Source of the DNA: Glandiceps talaboti
Lineage: Eukaryota > Hemichordata > Enteropneusta > Spengelidae
Length of the DNA: 64,000 nt
Assembly: GCF_964340395.1 (NCBI RefSeq)
Contig: NC_135558.1
Coordinates: 21,218,871 to 21,282,870, forward strand
Direction: 5' to 3'
Positions 13,501 through 28,500 of the stretch are shown piece after piece; the stretch's first letter is position 1; each line of letters begins with the position of its first letter. Both the position numbers and the translations under genes were made by a program. The notes beneath the pieces are model-generated. The model was not told where the DNA came from. It was given only the letters and a program-made list of their open reading frames with translations, and did no database searches.

Positions 13501-16500
13501 AATAGATATAGGGCAAGTCACAGACAGACAGACAAATGCTGGGTGATCCCTATAGCACTAGTGAACCTCAGTTCAGTTGTGCTAAAAAATGAACATTTCT
13601 TATTTCAACACATGTACAATCTTTCTAAGTATTTCCTTTTGCACCATGTCAATAAACATTGTGTATTTTCTTTCCTTCCTCATCCACACCAACTATTTTT
13701 CTCCCAGAAAATTTGCTAAGTATTTCCTTTTGCACCACTGCATGTCAATATATTTTCTTTCCTTCCTCATCCACACCAACTATTTTTCTCCCAGAAAATT
13801 TGCAGTTGATTTAAACACCCAAAACCTGAAAAATCATGCTGTAATTTACTATTGATGAACAATATTCAATGAGTCACTGGTCATTCCAGGTATGTTTTCT
13901 TGACAGAGTAATCAAAGTATGTCAAGGACAGCTGGTCCAGATTGTTTTGAAAAGTGGTCAGTCAAGAAAAACATCTTCTCAATACTGCTACAATGTTATA
14001 ATTTTCCAGACTTGTTGGCACCATGGTTATACAATGTATCCAAAGTCCTATCAGACATGTGCAGTGTCTGATAAGTACAGCATGAACACAGGCAAAAACA
14101 CATCCCTGATCAATAATCATAAGAAATTCTACTTGCCCCTTGTATTTTGGGACAAGTACTTTTCTAAACAAATTGCCCAAGCCTTGAAATCACTTGCCCA
14201 GGCAAGTATAATGGCCATTATTTGGAGCCCTGTTGTGAGGTAATGGATTCCAATCTATCTGGTAATTCTTTCTATCTTGTTACACTACAAACAATGTATC
14301 TATTGTGTTCACTTCGACTGAAGGATAACTTGACATAAAGTCTCTAAGATATGGTCTATATAGTAACTGTGGTATCCAATAAGAATGAAGAGTAAGGTAC
14401 AACATTCGACATTCGACATTTGTGCCTCACTATCAGCTACGTGTACATTAGAATATCATGACATATCTTGGAGTCTAAACTTGGAAATGAACTTAAATTT
14501 AAAATATTGTTGGCGACATCATAACTTGAAAATACATATTTTGTACAGACAGTATTATCACTGACAAATAAAACTTGACATTACTAATGAATCTCTAATA
14601 TTAATAACCCCCATATCTTGGGAATTGAAAAAATAGTAATTATGACAAAACAAGTCTTCATTGAACACATAGCCCCCAACTGCTGTATTATATGGCAAAA
14701 CAAGTCTTCATTGAACGCATAGTTCCCAACTGCTGTATTATATGGCAAAACAAGTCTTCATTGAACACATAGTTCCCAACTGCTGTATTATATGGCAAAA
14801 CAAGTCTTCATTGAACGCATAGCCCCCAACTGCTGTATTATATGGCAAAACTTCATCATTTATTGACATATTTGCTATTTGACCTTGAATATAGAGACTA
14901 AAGTCAGAGGTTAAGATGAGAAAGCTTATTTTTGGGGTATAAACATTTACATGGAATCTTTGTTTAGTCAACTTTTTGAGTTAGTGTTTTTGGTAATTTC
15001 ACCTTAAAATGTTTGTCAGGGTCAAAGGTCAAAGTCTCAATGTTTATGATTGATACTGTGAGGGTATACAATGTATGCACTTGAATATGTATCAAACTTT
15101 TGAAGATAACTGGAAAAATGCACTTTTTTTATCACAAATAATAAATATGGCCACCATTTTGTTATACAGGTCAAGGTCAGAAAATTAAGTGACTTGCATA
15201 TGCCTCACATAGTCAAACCTAAGTCATGATTTAAATATTATCACCTGAAATGTCTTATTCAAAAGCTATGAAGATAACGCAAAGTTGCCTATTTGACCTC
15301 ACAGATGACTTTAGACATCAAGGCCTTAAAAAAAGCTCATATTTAATCATATGGTTGTAGACACTTGAATGGAGTCTCTACGTATCATACATCCAAACTT
15401 ATGATGCAAATTGTAAATTTCAACAACAAATATGGCCACCATTTGGCTATATTTGATTTAGTCACAAAACAAAGTGATTTGCATATGTCTCACATATACC
15501 ATGTTACCTTTGTGTCAGGTTTGGTTGAAATCAACTGAATTTAGGGTGAATGCACACATCACATGTACTCACACACATACACAAACAGACTGATAAAAGC
15601 ACAGACAGAACAATGCACATTGTATAAGTCCTCAACTAATAATTATGACAAGATACAGTAGCCATGCACATTTCAATTCTTCTAATCAATCTGTCCACTC
15701 CATAATACACGTAGGAGTCAAGTCATGTGGGTATTTTCACTATCATCTGTGTGACATAGTCCAAATCCCCATATGACTTCACTCTTGGTTAATCTGTCCA
15801 TAAACACAGTTACATTGTGTAGTAGTGATATTTAATCATCACATCATCTCAACTCAAATTCATTAATCTCATCTCTTTCCAGCAGTGTCTACAATTGTAT
15901 AAAGCATAAACCATCTGTTATCCGATATATTGTTTGTTTTCTATACCATCCATTGGTTGACAGTGCTGCTTAGTCTATAAATACATGTATCTGAGTGTTT
16001 ACAATAGAGAAGCATGGGATTATTGTCACCCGATGCTGACTGATATATAAATCTACTGTAATACAGAAATCATTAACACCTTAATTATACATACAGTACT
16101 TGATGACAAATCGAATAAGATTCACTAAATACGTGTATAAACGCCATAATATGTGTCTTTGTTCTGCAAAGGAACATGAGTGTGACATAACAGGCCTTGT
16201 TTTAAAAGGCAAAGATAAATATGATAAACCTTGCTTGTGGGTGACAGTGTTCTAACTGAATACATACAAATGTTGAAGACTAACATCTGTGTAAGCTTTA
16301 ATTTGTAGTAAAATATTGCGATTCTGAACCCGTTAAAAAATTGTAAGTTTAGGCCAAAAAAAAAAATATGTCTGGTTCTGGTCAGCGCGCGCGTGCCCTG
16401 AATACCCCCGCGTCGATCCTTTTTTTTCCGATAATTTTTGCTTTCCCGTTCCTTATTTACAATTCCCCGTCGATCAACACTGTATGCAAGGCTAGCGGAA

Positions 16501-19500
16501 AAAATTTAACTCGTGTGATGGCGCACTTCTATTTGGTAACGGGTACCCTTTTCTTCTAGTACTGTTGCATACCCATAATCCCCCGTACGATATGTGTACG
16601 TAATATGTACGATGAGCGTGGTTGATGGGAATCACGGGAAATAGTGTGTTCACTGTGCTAGGTGGTAAACCGCTCACATGTTTCGAAAATGTCAGAAGTT
16701 TGAGTACGTCGTGAGCAATCGAAATGTTGATATCAATTCAGCTGACTTTCGAGGTGTTCTTAGTTCTGGTGATCGTTTCGTTCTGCCTTCTGAATACAAA
16801 GATTTTCCTGTAGCGTAAGCAGTTAGCTCTGGATGTATGCGCTACGATGTTCGACACGTCTTTCCATCTGCGATGAGTTGGAAAGACATGTCAAACATCG
16901 TACCGTATACAGACTGCGTATCAGACTGATGATGGACGGTGCTCGAAAGAAAACACTGCCTCCTCTACGTCCGTTGGACAGACCTATTTCTCGTTATTTA
17001 ACGTTGCAAGTTGCACAATGACATTATACAGTGGTTGCAAGGCAAGACTCATTATCTTGGATGGGATTATAACTGCAAATCGGGATTATAACTGCAAATC
17101 ACTGGGCGATAAGATAAATTTGTAAATGTGACTAGTGATGCCCTGATGGATGATTGATCCGCATCGTATAAAACTTGCCATACAACAGTGCCAACTTCCA
17201 GAGTTGTATGACATCTTCCGAGAGCATGTAAAGTGTCAAAAATGTGTATTTACTAATTTGCCAAAAAAAAAAAAATTAGGAAAAAAAAAAAACGCACGTC
17301 GTCGCACCACTTTAGAAAGTTTACCCTGACCAGAACCAGATTTTTATTTTTTTTTGGCCTTATGAATATTATTTGTTTTTAGGTTTTATTAGTTATCAGC
17401 TTATCCAATTTATGGTTTTGAATCCCTTGTCAATACTAACCTAGAAATAACACATTTTGTTCAGAAAACTCATTTAATAGAAAATAAATCTTACTCGATC
17501 ACAATGAAAACAAATTATGTTTCCATGGCGACTAGAACCAAATAAATGGACTCTTGAGAAATATGAACCCTTAAAAACCTTGAATTTCCAAGAAATTAAT
17601 TTTATTTCATGTTCGTTTATTTCCGCAGATTAATACCTTGAAATTTTGTAAGGCAAAAGTCAGACGCTAGTATTGAATAATTTGAATACAGACAGATACG
17701 TTATACTCTATGTAGGACCTTATTGTTTATAACAGTATTAATTGAACAGGTCTACCAATAATCTCCTGCCTGAGTATATGTAGGACCTTATTGTTTATAA
17801 CAGTATTAATTGAACAGGTCTACCAACAATCTCCTGCCTGAGTATATGTAGGACCTTATTGTTTATAACAGTATTAATTGAACAGGTCTACCAACAATCT
17901 CCTGCCTGAGTATATGTAGGACCTTATTGTTTATAACAGTATTAATTGAACAGGTCTACCAATAATCTGTCCGAGTTGTCCTTTTAAAAGATTATCATAA
18001 TATCAATCTTAAGGGGGTAGAAAACATAATCATAATGGTATTTTCTCTTTTCTACTGAATGTAGTTTATGTTGTAAAGTATTAGATGAATGTAAGAGCCA
18101 ATAATGATAAATAGATTTATGGGTCAATATTTCTAACACATATTGACACAATATTAATAATTAATTAATATATAACTCTAAGTATTTATATGACATTTAT
18201 AAATATGACCATATCTGTCATATAGTATGATAATCTATATATTTATTAGTTTATTTTAGCACCAAACACTTATTGCACAACATCCAATGAAGAAATGTAG
18301 TTTTCTTAACAGATACAATAAAGATTCTATTCTACTCTATTCTATTATATTCTATTTTATTCTATTCTATTCTATTCCCTTCCATTCCATTCCATTCCAT
18401 TCTATTCTATTCTATTCTATTCATATACATATAGTTTGATTATAATGACAGATCAGTTCTCACGATTCATGACTGCATACGTGTATCAGATTTTTTCAGA
18501 AAGTAAAATTAAATATGATACTTCAATGGAACAGAGTATAGAAAATGACCAGCATTGACCTGTAAGAAGTATATAAAGTATCAATTATTCTAACATATAA
18601 ATCATATTTGTCACTAATTTTTTATTTGGCTTGGGAAATAATGAGTGACATAGGGGGCCTAGGACTCTCCTAACCACATGAGAATATTTACAATGACATG
18701 CAGTCTTTCATATGTCAGTTTTAAACTGATAATTTTAGTGACGTGTACCTGTCTGTGATATGTCACAGTTTTAAACTGATAATTTTAGTGACGTGTACCT
18801 GTCTGTGATATGTCACAATTTTAAACTGATAATTTTAGTGACGTGTACCTGTCTGTGATATGTCACAATTTTAAACTGATAATTTTAGTGACGTGTACCT
18901 GTCTGTGATATGTCACAGTTTTAAACTGGTAATTTTAGTGACGTGTACCTGTCTGTGATATGTCACAGTTTTAAACTGATAATTTTAGTGACATGTACCT
19001 GTCTGTGATATGTCACAGTTTTAAACTGATAATTTTAGTGACATGTACCTGTCTGTGATATGTCACAGTTTTAAACTGGTAATTTTAGTGACATGTACCT
19101 GTCTGTGATATGTCACAGTTTTAAACTGATAATTTTAGTGACGTGTACCTGTCTGTGATATGTCACAGTTTTAAACTGGTAATTTTAGTGACGTGTACCT
19201 GTCTGTGATATGTCACAATTTTAAACTGGTAATTTTAGTGACGTGTACCTGTCTGTGATATGTCACAGTTTTAAACTGATAATTTTAGTGACATGTACCT
19301 GTCTGTGATATGTCACAGTTTTAAACTGATAATTTTAGTGACATGTACCTGTCTGTGATATGTCACAGTTTTAAACTGATAATTTTAGTGACGTGTACCT
19401 GTCTGTGATATGTCACAGTTTTAAACTGATAATTTTAGTGACGTGTACCTGTCTGTGATATGTCACAATTTTAAACTGATAATTTTAGTGACGTGTACCT

Positions 19501-22500
19501 GTCTGTGATATGTCACAATTTTAAACTGGTAATTTTAGTGACGTGTACCTGTCTGTGATATGTCACAATTTTAAACTGATAATTTTAGTGACATGTACCT
19601 GTCTGTGATATGTCACAATTTTAAACTGGTAATTTTAGTGACGTGTACCTGTCTGTGATATGTCACAGTTTTAAACTGATAATTTTAGTGACGTGTACCT
19701 GTCTGTGATATGTCACAATTTTAAACTGATAATTTTAGTGACATGTACCTGTCTGTGATATGTCACAATTTTAAACTGATAATTTTAGTGACATGTACCT
19801 GTCTGTGATATGTCACAGTTTTAGACATAATTATTTTGATATGCTGAGTCTTCAACTGTCAAACTTTCACTGAGTGACACTTAGTCACAAACAATCTATA
19901 CTGTCATATTTTTAGACAGACTTGTGATATTGCAGTCATTAATGTCAAACTTTCACTGACACTTTCAGTGCCATGCATGTCACAGTTTAGACTGACAGTA
20001 ATAAACTTTTATTAAGTGAAATCAAATTATAGAATGCTGACACTTTTTACATGTACCTGCCAAATAATGTTCATGAAATTTGCAGAAAATTCTGTGATTA
20101 TTGAAAGTGATTGTCTTTCTTTTTACATTTCCAATATTTCATTCCAATATAAATCCACAATACCCTTATAATCACAATGGTACATGTATACATTGTACAA
20201 TGTCTTTCAAATAACACAGAATTAGAATTAAAATCACTTTATTCATTCCAGTATATGACACAGGAATTCATTCAACTCGACACTCAGCTATGTTTACAAA
20301 TGTATACTGAAGTTATTGTTGACCTCCTATTGACCTTTAGCACATCCAACTTTCATCCACAACACATCCAGCAGTGATGACCTCCTATTGACCTCAAGAT
20401 CATCAACACTGCATCTACAAGTACAATACATACATACCATCTAACTATGACCCCTTGTTGACCTGATTGACAACACATTATCCTTCCAATTTGTCCTTGA
20501 GAGCTGATAACAAATTATCACTAACTACCCTGTCATGCCTCTCTAGTATGTCTATTAAGACAGAGAGTAAACTTTAGTCATTTACTGTTAATATAATATA
20601 ATATCTGATATCATCTCATTGCTTGATCTGTCTAGTTTGGGCCTTCAGTTCACAAAAATTAGGGACTAACATACTTGTACCTTAGTCAATCTATTTGATC
20701 TTGACATCACAATTTGTAGGATGTTTTCACTTTAGAATCCTACAGGACTGCAGTTGTTCAGAGGTCTTGGAGGGATTTATATAATGACAACACTGGCATA
20801 GAGGAAGGGAAATGAGGGAAAAAACAGTTATCACTAACAAGATGAAAATAAACACTCAAATATGTCATTGGATATTTAACTTTTTATGCTAATTATCCAA
20901 CATAGGGTAAGATTTCAAAAACATTGCTACAGAAAAGGTTAATTTTAAATAAAAGAATAATATTGGAATGTTATAATCCTAACTGATCCCCATGCCTCCA
21001 CTGATATCATAAAAAGAATTCAATACTGTCCATGGGATTCACACATTGGGGTTTAAATAAAGACAAACATCTCTATAATCTTGTAACAACACCTCACATC
21101 TGCACTTGGAGGATTGTCGAACAAAAACCAGGGATGACATTATCACTGGTGCACAAGTACTCAATAATGCCTGTGGGACTATGCGACCTGTGTTTGCTTT
21201 TATAGTTAGCAGAACAGCTTGTGGGTATACTATACAGAGCTATAACAGCTAGACTAATATCTGTACATTTGATCCAAAGTTCTGTATCATGCAAAGATTC
21301 AGAACAATTCAGTCCTATGAAAACTATTGTGTCTTGTCTTGTCAGTGTATAAAACACTACATACCTACATGTACAAGTTTGTGAACTATGTATTATGTAA
21401 TGTTTGTAATATTATATGATACTCAATGTGGAGTAACTTTCACTTTCATTGCATCTAGAGTAAGGGGGGAGGGGGGTTTGTTATCATTTACTGTTACATA
21501 CATAGTTCACATCCCTATATGTCTGTGTATACATACTTGTAGATATGTAGTAATATTTAATATACTATATTTATTATGAACAGGTCATCGACCTAAAACA
21601 TTAATGTATGTATAATATGATCAGTTTTCTCCCCACTATAGAGAAAGCACTATGCAAACACCATCATTGCCATCTTGGCCACAATTCCTAGCAGGTTTCT
21701 ACTCTACTTCAATAGTCTTCTACCATCCTTGAGCTTTGATGAGCTTTAGTAATCTTTGAATGACAAAATCATAATAATACTTTCACATGAAGAGAAATGA
21801 CTGATTCCTCAATGTCCATGTGTGTATGTGTTAAATATAAACATGTCAGAGTTTGTTCCAGTGTTGAAGACATGCATATTGTATGCTGATCACTATGCAA
21901 ATCAATATGCTAATTAACATGTTATTTATACAGAAATTAATATGCAAATTAGCCACCATCTTTGCAATCTATCCTGGAGAGAACACTAATGATAAGTTTC
22001 ACTTCCATTGTGTCTAGATAGTAAAGGCTATAGTACTTGGTAGCAAAAATACTCTCCTGGTTATGATAATTAACATATCTCAAGCTACCCTCTATAATTT
22101 ACATGGACCGTACTTTTGATTTGGAATATTGTGCACTTTCTTTATGTCAAGCTTCCACATACATGGTACATAAAGATCTTTTTATTGTTTACGCTTTATG
22201 ATACATTAGCACTAAGTACCTAAAGTATTATGTAACATTTGATGGCAATTAAACAAAACAAGAGAAATATGGATATCACTGCTGTTATATAATAACTGTG
22301 TGTCACTAGATAAATAACAGACAAATATAGATTATATTTTTTATAAAATAGTCCTATTTAGATGACACAAATTTGTTAATTTATGATAAATAACGATTGA
22401 TACTTCAAACTATTCAATATACCTATTTATCCAAGTTAACACATACACTAGCTAATACAGGATATGTTGAATGTAAACTAAATGTCTAAATATAACACTG

Positions 22501-25500
22501 ATATCATTCTTACAGGTAGTATTACTAGTAGTATGTATTACTGTAGGTCTCCACCTCACAAAGCAAGGTTACATTGAGTTTGTGTGTGATTTAAGTTTAA
22601 TACTCAACTCCACCAGATAACCAGACTGTACATTTTGTGACTATTTTCAATATACATAAAAATGTATGATTTATATATAATTCTGACAAGGAGTGAAAAT
22701 TTGCATTAAATGATTGATGGGGGAAAAATTGTCCAAAAACTGTGCATCTATTGACTCAAGGCATACAAAACAACATTTACATTTGCATGTCTAACAACAC
22801 TGAGATGCCAAAAGGGAATCCTTTCCCCTTTCTCCATAATATCTTCTTTAGCTGGCCAATTGAATGAAATAAACAACAATGTATAAATGGAAAATTAAAT
22901 GGTATTTGCTGAAAATTGGGAATAACGTATCCATGGTAATCCGTGTAAAAGGATGAAACGTGCTATAAAATGCCTTGCAACAAAAAGATGAAATACCCTG
23001 AACCTTGCAAGAAGATTACTACAAAGTACTTGCTTCACCAACGTCTCCATCAATTATTCAGGACTTAGATTAATGGCATATACACATCTTGTAGTATACA
23101 CACCCTGGATGTTGGTATCTTGTAGATGTATATTGTATAGTCTAAGACTCACGTCTTGTAGTATACAGACCCTGGATGTTGACATCTTGTAGATGTATAG
23201 TCTAAGACTCACGTCTTGTAGTATACACACCCTGGATGTTGACATCTTGTAGATGTAAATTGTATAGTCTAAGACTCACGTCTTGTAGTATACAGACCCT
23301 GGATGTTGACATCTTGTAGATGTATAGTCTAAGACTCACGTCTTGTAGTATACAGACCCTGGATGTTGGCATCTTGTAGATGTATAGTCTAAGACTCACG
23401 TCTTGTAGTATACAGACCCTGGATGTTGACATCTTTTAGATGTATAGTCTAAGACTCACGTCTTGTAGTATACAGACACTGGATGTTGACATCTTGTAGA
23501 TGTATAGTCTTAGACTCACGTCTTGTAGTATACACACCCTGGATGTTGACATCTTGTAGATGTAAATTGTATAGTCTAAGACTCACGTCTTGTAGTATAC
23601 AGACCCTGGATGTTGACATCTTGTAGATGTATAGTCTAAGACTCACGTCTTGTAGTATACACACCCTGGATGTTGACATCTTGTAGATATAAATTGTATA
23701 GTCTAAGACTCACGTCTTGTAGTATATAGACCCTGGATGTTGACATCTTGTAGATGTATAGTCTTAGACTCACGTCTTGTAGTATACACACCCTGGATGT
23801 TGACATCTTGTAGATGTATACTGTATAGTCTAAGACTCATGTCTTGTAGTATACACACCCTGGATGTTGACATCTTGTAGATGTAAATTGTATAGTCTAA
23901 GACTCACGTCTTGTAGTATACAGACCCTGGATGTTGACATCTTGTAGATGTATAGTCTAAGACTCACGTCTTGTAGTATACAGACCCTGGATGTTGACAT
24001 CTTGTAGATGTATAGTCTAAGACTCATGTCTTGTAGTATACAGACCCTGGATGTTGACATCTTGTAGATGTATACAGTATAGTCTAAGACTCATGTCTTG
24101 TAGTATACAGACCCTGGATGTTCAGACATCTTGTAGATGTATACTGTATAGTCTAAGACTAACGTCACAATACACAATACATGTAGACCAATATTTTATA
24201 TAAAGTATATATTTGTCAGCATATTCTACCAAATCATCGCCCACAGATCCTTACACGTACTAGTGTTAAACATACAAACTATTTTTGGCAACAATTTCTG
24301 GATGATTGCATATAAAATCAACAAGGAAAAATCTGGTACATTAGTATAGAGGCAAGGACATTAAGATGACTTATTTAGTAAATCTGTTTGGGTCACAAAT
24401 TTAAGAACAAAAACTTTGTATTTCACATTTTTTACTTTATATGACATTATTTTTCTGAAACTATAATTCATTTAGAGAGTTACATAGACATAATTCACAG
24501 AATAATAAATTTTCTAGAAAACCTGCAGACAATTATTTCCTACATATACAAAGAATTATTATAATTTCATCCTCATGAGATACATTGTACATGTATATCC
24601 TTTATGTAAAATTTGCATATTTGACATTTTTCTGAATGATTCATTTAGAAATGAAGTGAGAACAATAAATTATATAGAAAGCATCCAATTATTACTTTCA
24701 TATACAAGAATTCTGTTTATAACTTCACTCATATCTCGTATCCCCATAAACTGTCCTTTCCTATTATCTATCAAATAAAACAACAACGTAAACTTGCAAA
24801 ATTATCAACTTTGATCAAGAATGTAAATGTTACATATATAGTCTTCTGTGGTGAACACTGCCTGTTTTAGCTAGACTACCCTTTCCTGGTTTGATCACAG
24901 TACTCTGTGACAAGATCAACATACATAAAAGTAAACTGGTCCGGATACAACACAGACAGACAGCACTTCAACAGGTACTATAGTTAAATTGATCTAATAG
25001 TATAAATTAATATTCTATTTGACCTTTCACTCATTGACATTTACGGTATTTCAAGGTACATATACCAATTATTGTCTTTCATTGAGTAATTATTTAGCAA
25101 TCAACAATAGATACATACACTAGACAAATGTATTTAATACAACAAACTCAGTTGAATTGTTTTATTTCATACTTTGTTCAACAATTTTAGCCTGGAATCT
25201 ATTTATAGTTTTCCTGAGGGAGAAACTAACATTTAAACTCCCTATCCGTATGGACTATAACAATATTAGCAAGGATGTAGGATAGTTGACCAGCTTTAAT
25301 TCAAGATGTTGTACGTTGACATTTTGTGTTCAAACCTGAGGAAGGGTGATGGTACAAGAAATTTGACTCCCTAGCATATGTATGTACAAGAAATTTGACT
25401 CCCTAGCATATGTATGTACATGTATGCAAAACTGAATTTGTATTGTTCACTACGGTTCCACACACAATATTTAAAAAAAAAGTTATTTCTTTTAAAAACA

Positions 25501-28500
25501 ACTTTTAGTTTCTAAAATCAGCCTATACATTGTACTTACTCTCCTTAAAATATTTATACCTTAAACATTTTGTACACATACCAAGTTACAAAATTTAAAC
25601 ATTTAGAGTACTAGTCTAGTTCCTATACAGTATGATTTATACCTTCACTCACAGTCTAGTAAGAGTATCGTTACAATTTATACCTTCACTCATAGTCTAG
25701 TTCCTATATAGTATCATTACAATTTATACCTTCACTCACAGTCTAGTTCCTATACAGTATCATTACCATTTACACCTCCACTCACAGTCTAGTTCCTATA
25801 CAGTATCGTTACCATTTATACCTTCACTCACAGTCTAGTTCCTATACAGTATCGTTACCATTTATACCTTCACTCACAGTCTAGTTCCTATACAGTATCG
25901 TTACCATTTATACCTTCACTCACAGTCTAGTTCCTATACAGTATCGTTACCATTTATACCTTCACTCACAGTCTAGTTCCTATATAGTATCGTTACAATT
26001 TATACCTTCACTCATAGTCTAGTTCCTATACAGTATCGTTACCATTTATACCTTCACTCACAGTCTAGTTCCTATACAGTATCGTTACCATTTATACCTT
26101 CACTCACAGTCTAGTTCCTATACAGTATCGTTACGATTCAAACCTTCACTCATAGTCTAGTTCCTATATAGTATCGTTACCATTTATACCTTCACTCACA
26201 GTCTAGTTCCTATACAGTATCGTTACAATTTATACCTTCACTCACACTCACAGTCTAGTTCCTATACAGTATCGTTACAATTTATACCTTCACTCACACT
26301 CACAGTCTAGTTCCTATACAGTATCGTTACAATTGATACCTTCACTCAAATGTAGTTAGAACCACATTTGGCATCCAGACTATTAGAGTACATGACCTAT
26401 CTGTATATTACACGTAACTATAACATTCAAACTTTCATGTTTTGTGTGTCTACGTGTAAGTACATTTGTTGAAAATTGTTATTCCAGTAATCAGTAAATT
26501 AATTCTTTCAAAATGGTTAACCCACGATTACAGGAAAGAACAATTTTCACCTTTTTTTGTATACATGTAAACATCATATTCTTTCAAGGTTAAATGAATT
26601 TTTTTTCTTCTTTTTTCGGTCACATTTTTCCCCATGCACAGAAATGTATCAATACTGAAGTAGAAATCACTGTATTATTATCATATTTATAAATTATAGT
26701 ACAATTTTAAATATAAAGAATTTTTCAATATTCAAAATTTGTGACAGTGTTCATGTGTAAATGGTTGAAAATGATGAACATCTACTAAACAATAAATACT
26801 TAAGACAAAGAAGCAGGATGTGTTGCCATGGTAATGCACTTGTGAAAGATGGCGCTTACATGTATTTGAGTAGTTCAGAATGTGTTAACCTGTTCTATAC
26901 AACTTACATAGAGGTGCTGAAAGTGAATTTTATTACGTAACACAAAGAGATTTTTTTTTAAGTATGAAGATGTCTTCAGTTACCCTGACAACATTCACAT
27001 AAATGACAATGTGCCAAAGAGTGTAGATGACTTCATTATAACCATGGCAACAGTGACGTCTTCAACACTACTCTAACAACACTTTCACAATCACTACATC
27101 AAAACAGGATTTTGCTATTAACATGTTTGCCTTTATCAACCTGACTTAGTTCTGCCATAACAATTACAATGTAATTATAAACAAGCGACCTATCGGTCAG
27201 AATAGCTCCGCTGTTTTTTTTTTAATTTAATTTTTTATTTTGGTGACACGTAGAAGTGGGTCAGTTCTTCAGCTCTTTACTATGCAGTTTTGTTTTAGCG
27301 ATGCAATAAAGTGGTAAGTGGTTCATATGATGTCTCACTGTAAAACACATTTTACACAGAAGTTGGTAATGTATTGTACTTTTATACCATAGTCACCATT
27401 TTATAACAAAAATCTACTGTTATGAAAAATTGCACAAAATCTCAGAAAAAAATGACTGGGAAATGCACACAAGAAAAAGAAGAAAAAAGAGGATTTTGAG
27501 GTTGGCTATAAATAATTCCATTGTCTTACAGCTTTAACCCTGGGAAATTTTAATGATGAATGAAATAAACTAGGGATCTAAAATAATTTTGAGGCAATTT
27601 GAATTTCAATTTTCTAACAAATTTACCAAGTCCACAACATTCAACTTGTACAAGTTGTAGTAGATATATATAGGGAAGAAATGTATTAATCGCCATCTTA
27701 GTTTCCGGACGGCGACAATCCCCGCCAAGTACCAGAAAGAGAGTCATTCTGGCAGCCATACGTTACAGTGGTAACACTCGTTCATGTTCTATTACCTTTC
27801 ATAAAGAAAACACAACGAAATGGTTGAAGTGATCTTTTTTTTAAATTTCTTTTCATCACAACAAAATCTGCGTGATCAAAAGTGTTGTAAACTAAACCAG
27901 AAAGAATTATCGGACTGGCTAAACTTCCCGATGAACTGATGAGTAAGGTCCAAGTCTAAGTAAGCCTCGATAGTACGTGAGAAAATCGTCTCAAACTAGC
28001 GATACAACTTTCAAAATATAACTTGACATGTCTTCATTTGTTAGATTTATACAATTCAAGACGCGTTTTCACTCGAAAACAACAATTCTGTGAATAGTGA
28101 CACTCTGAACGCAGCGATTTCTCGGACGATGTTACCACTGTAACGTATGGCTGACAACGACTTGCTTCCGGGTTAGTCCCTCATGCATCCGGGTACCTGG
28201 GGTTGTCGCCGTACGGAAACTAAGAAAGATGCAATTTACAGTATTTCTTGTGACCGGCGCGGCACCTGTCAGCAGACTCTGCCATTTTTTTTCATCATCC
28301 CATTGTATTTAAACCTTGTACTTGACATTTCGCAATATTTATAATTCTCAACAAAATACCTCAACATGCCTCACTTTGCTCGTACTCAAAGCAGCCCCGC
28401 ACGTAGTCCTGCTTGCATACGAAGGAATTCGGGACTCGATTCTGACAATTGTCCCTCCCCCTCCGGTGTTTAGAGTCAAGTCAGTAATACAGACTCGTGC

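Larger units (their letters stand above)
7768..16348. other. Intron 1 (distal part): no gene seen
   Basis: AT-rich sequence with stop codons in all frames at ordinary density; the short ORFs do not look like proteins. It contains GACA/GACT repeats, an (AC)n tract, an 88-bp tandem duplication, a 50-bp four-copy repeat and an old dispersed repeat near 14.9-15.6 kb. Confidence 0.65.

Noticed and set aside
13869-14243. Plus-strand ORF of 124 codons
   Set aside because: Composition is not protein-like, and the segment near 14160-14220 (CTTGCCCAAGCC...CACTTGCCCAGGCAAG) looks like a dispersed non-coding repeat, echoed near 53,390-53,450.
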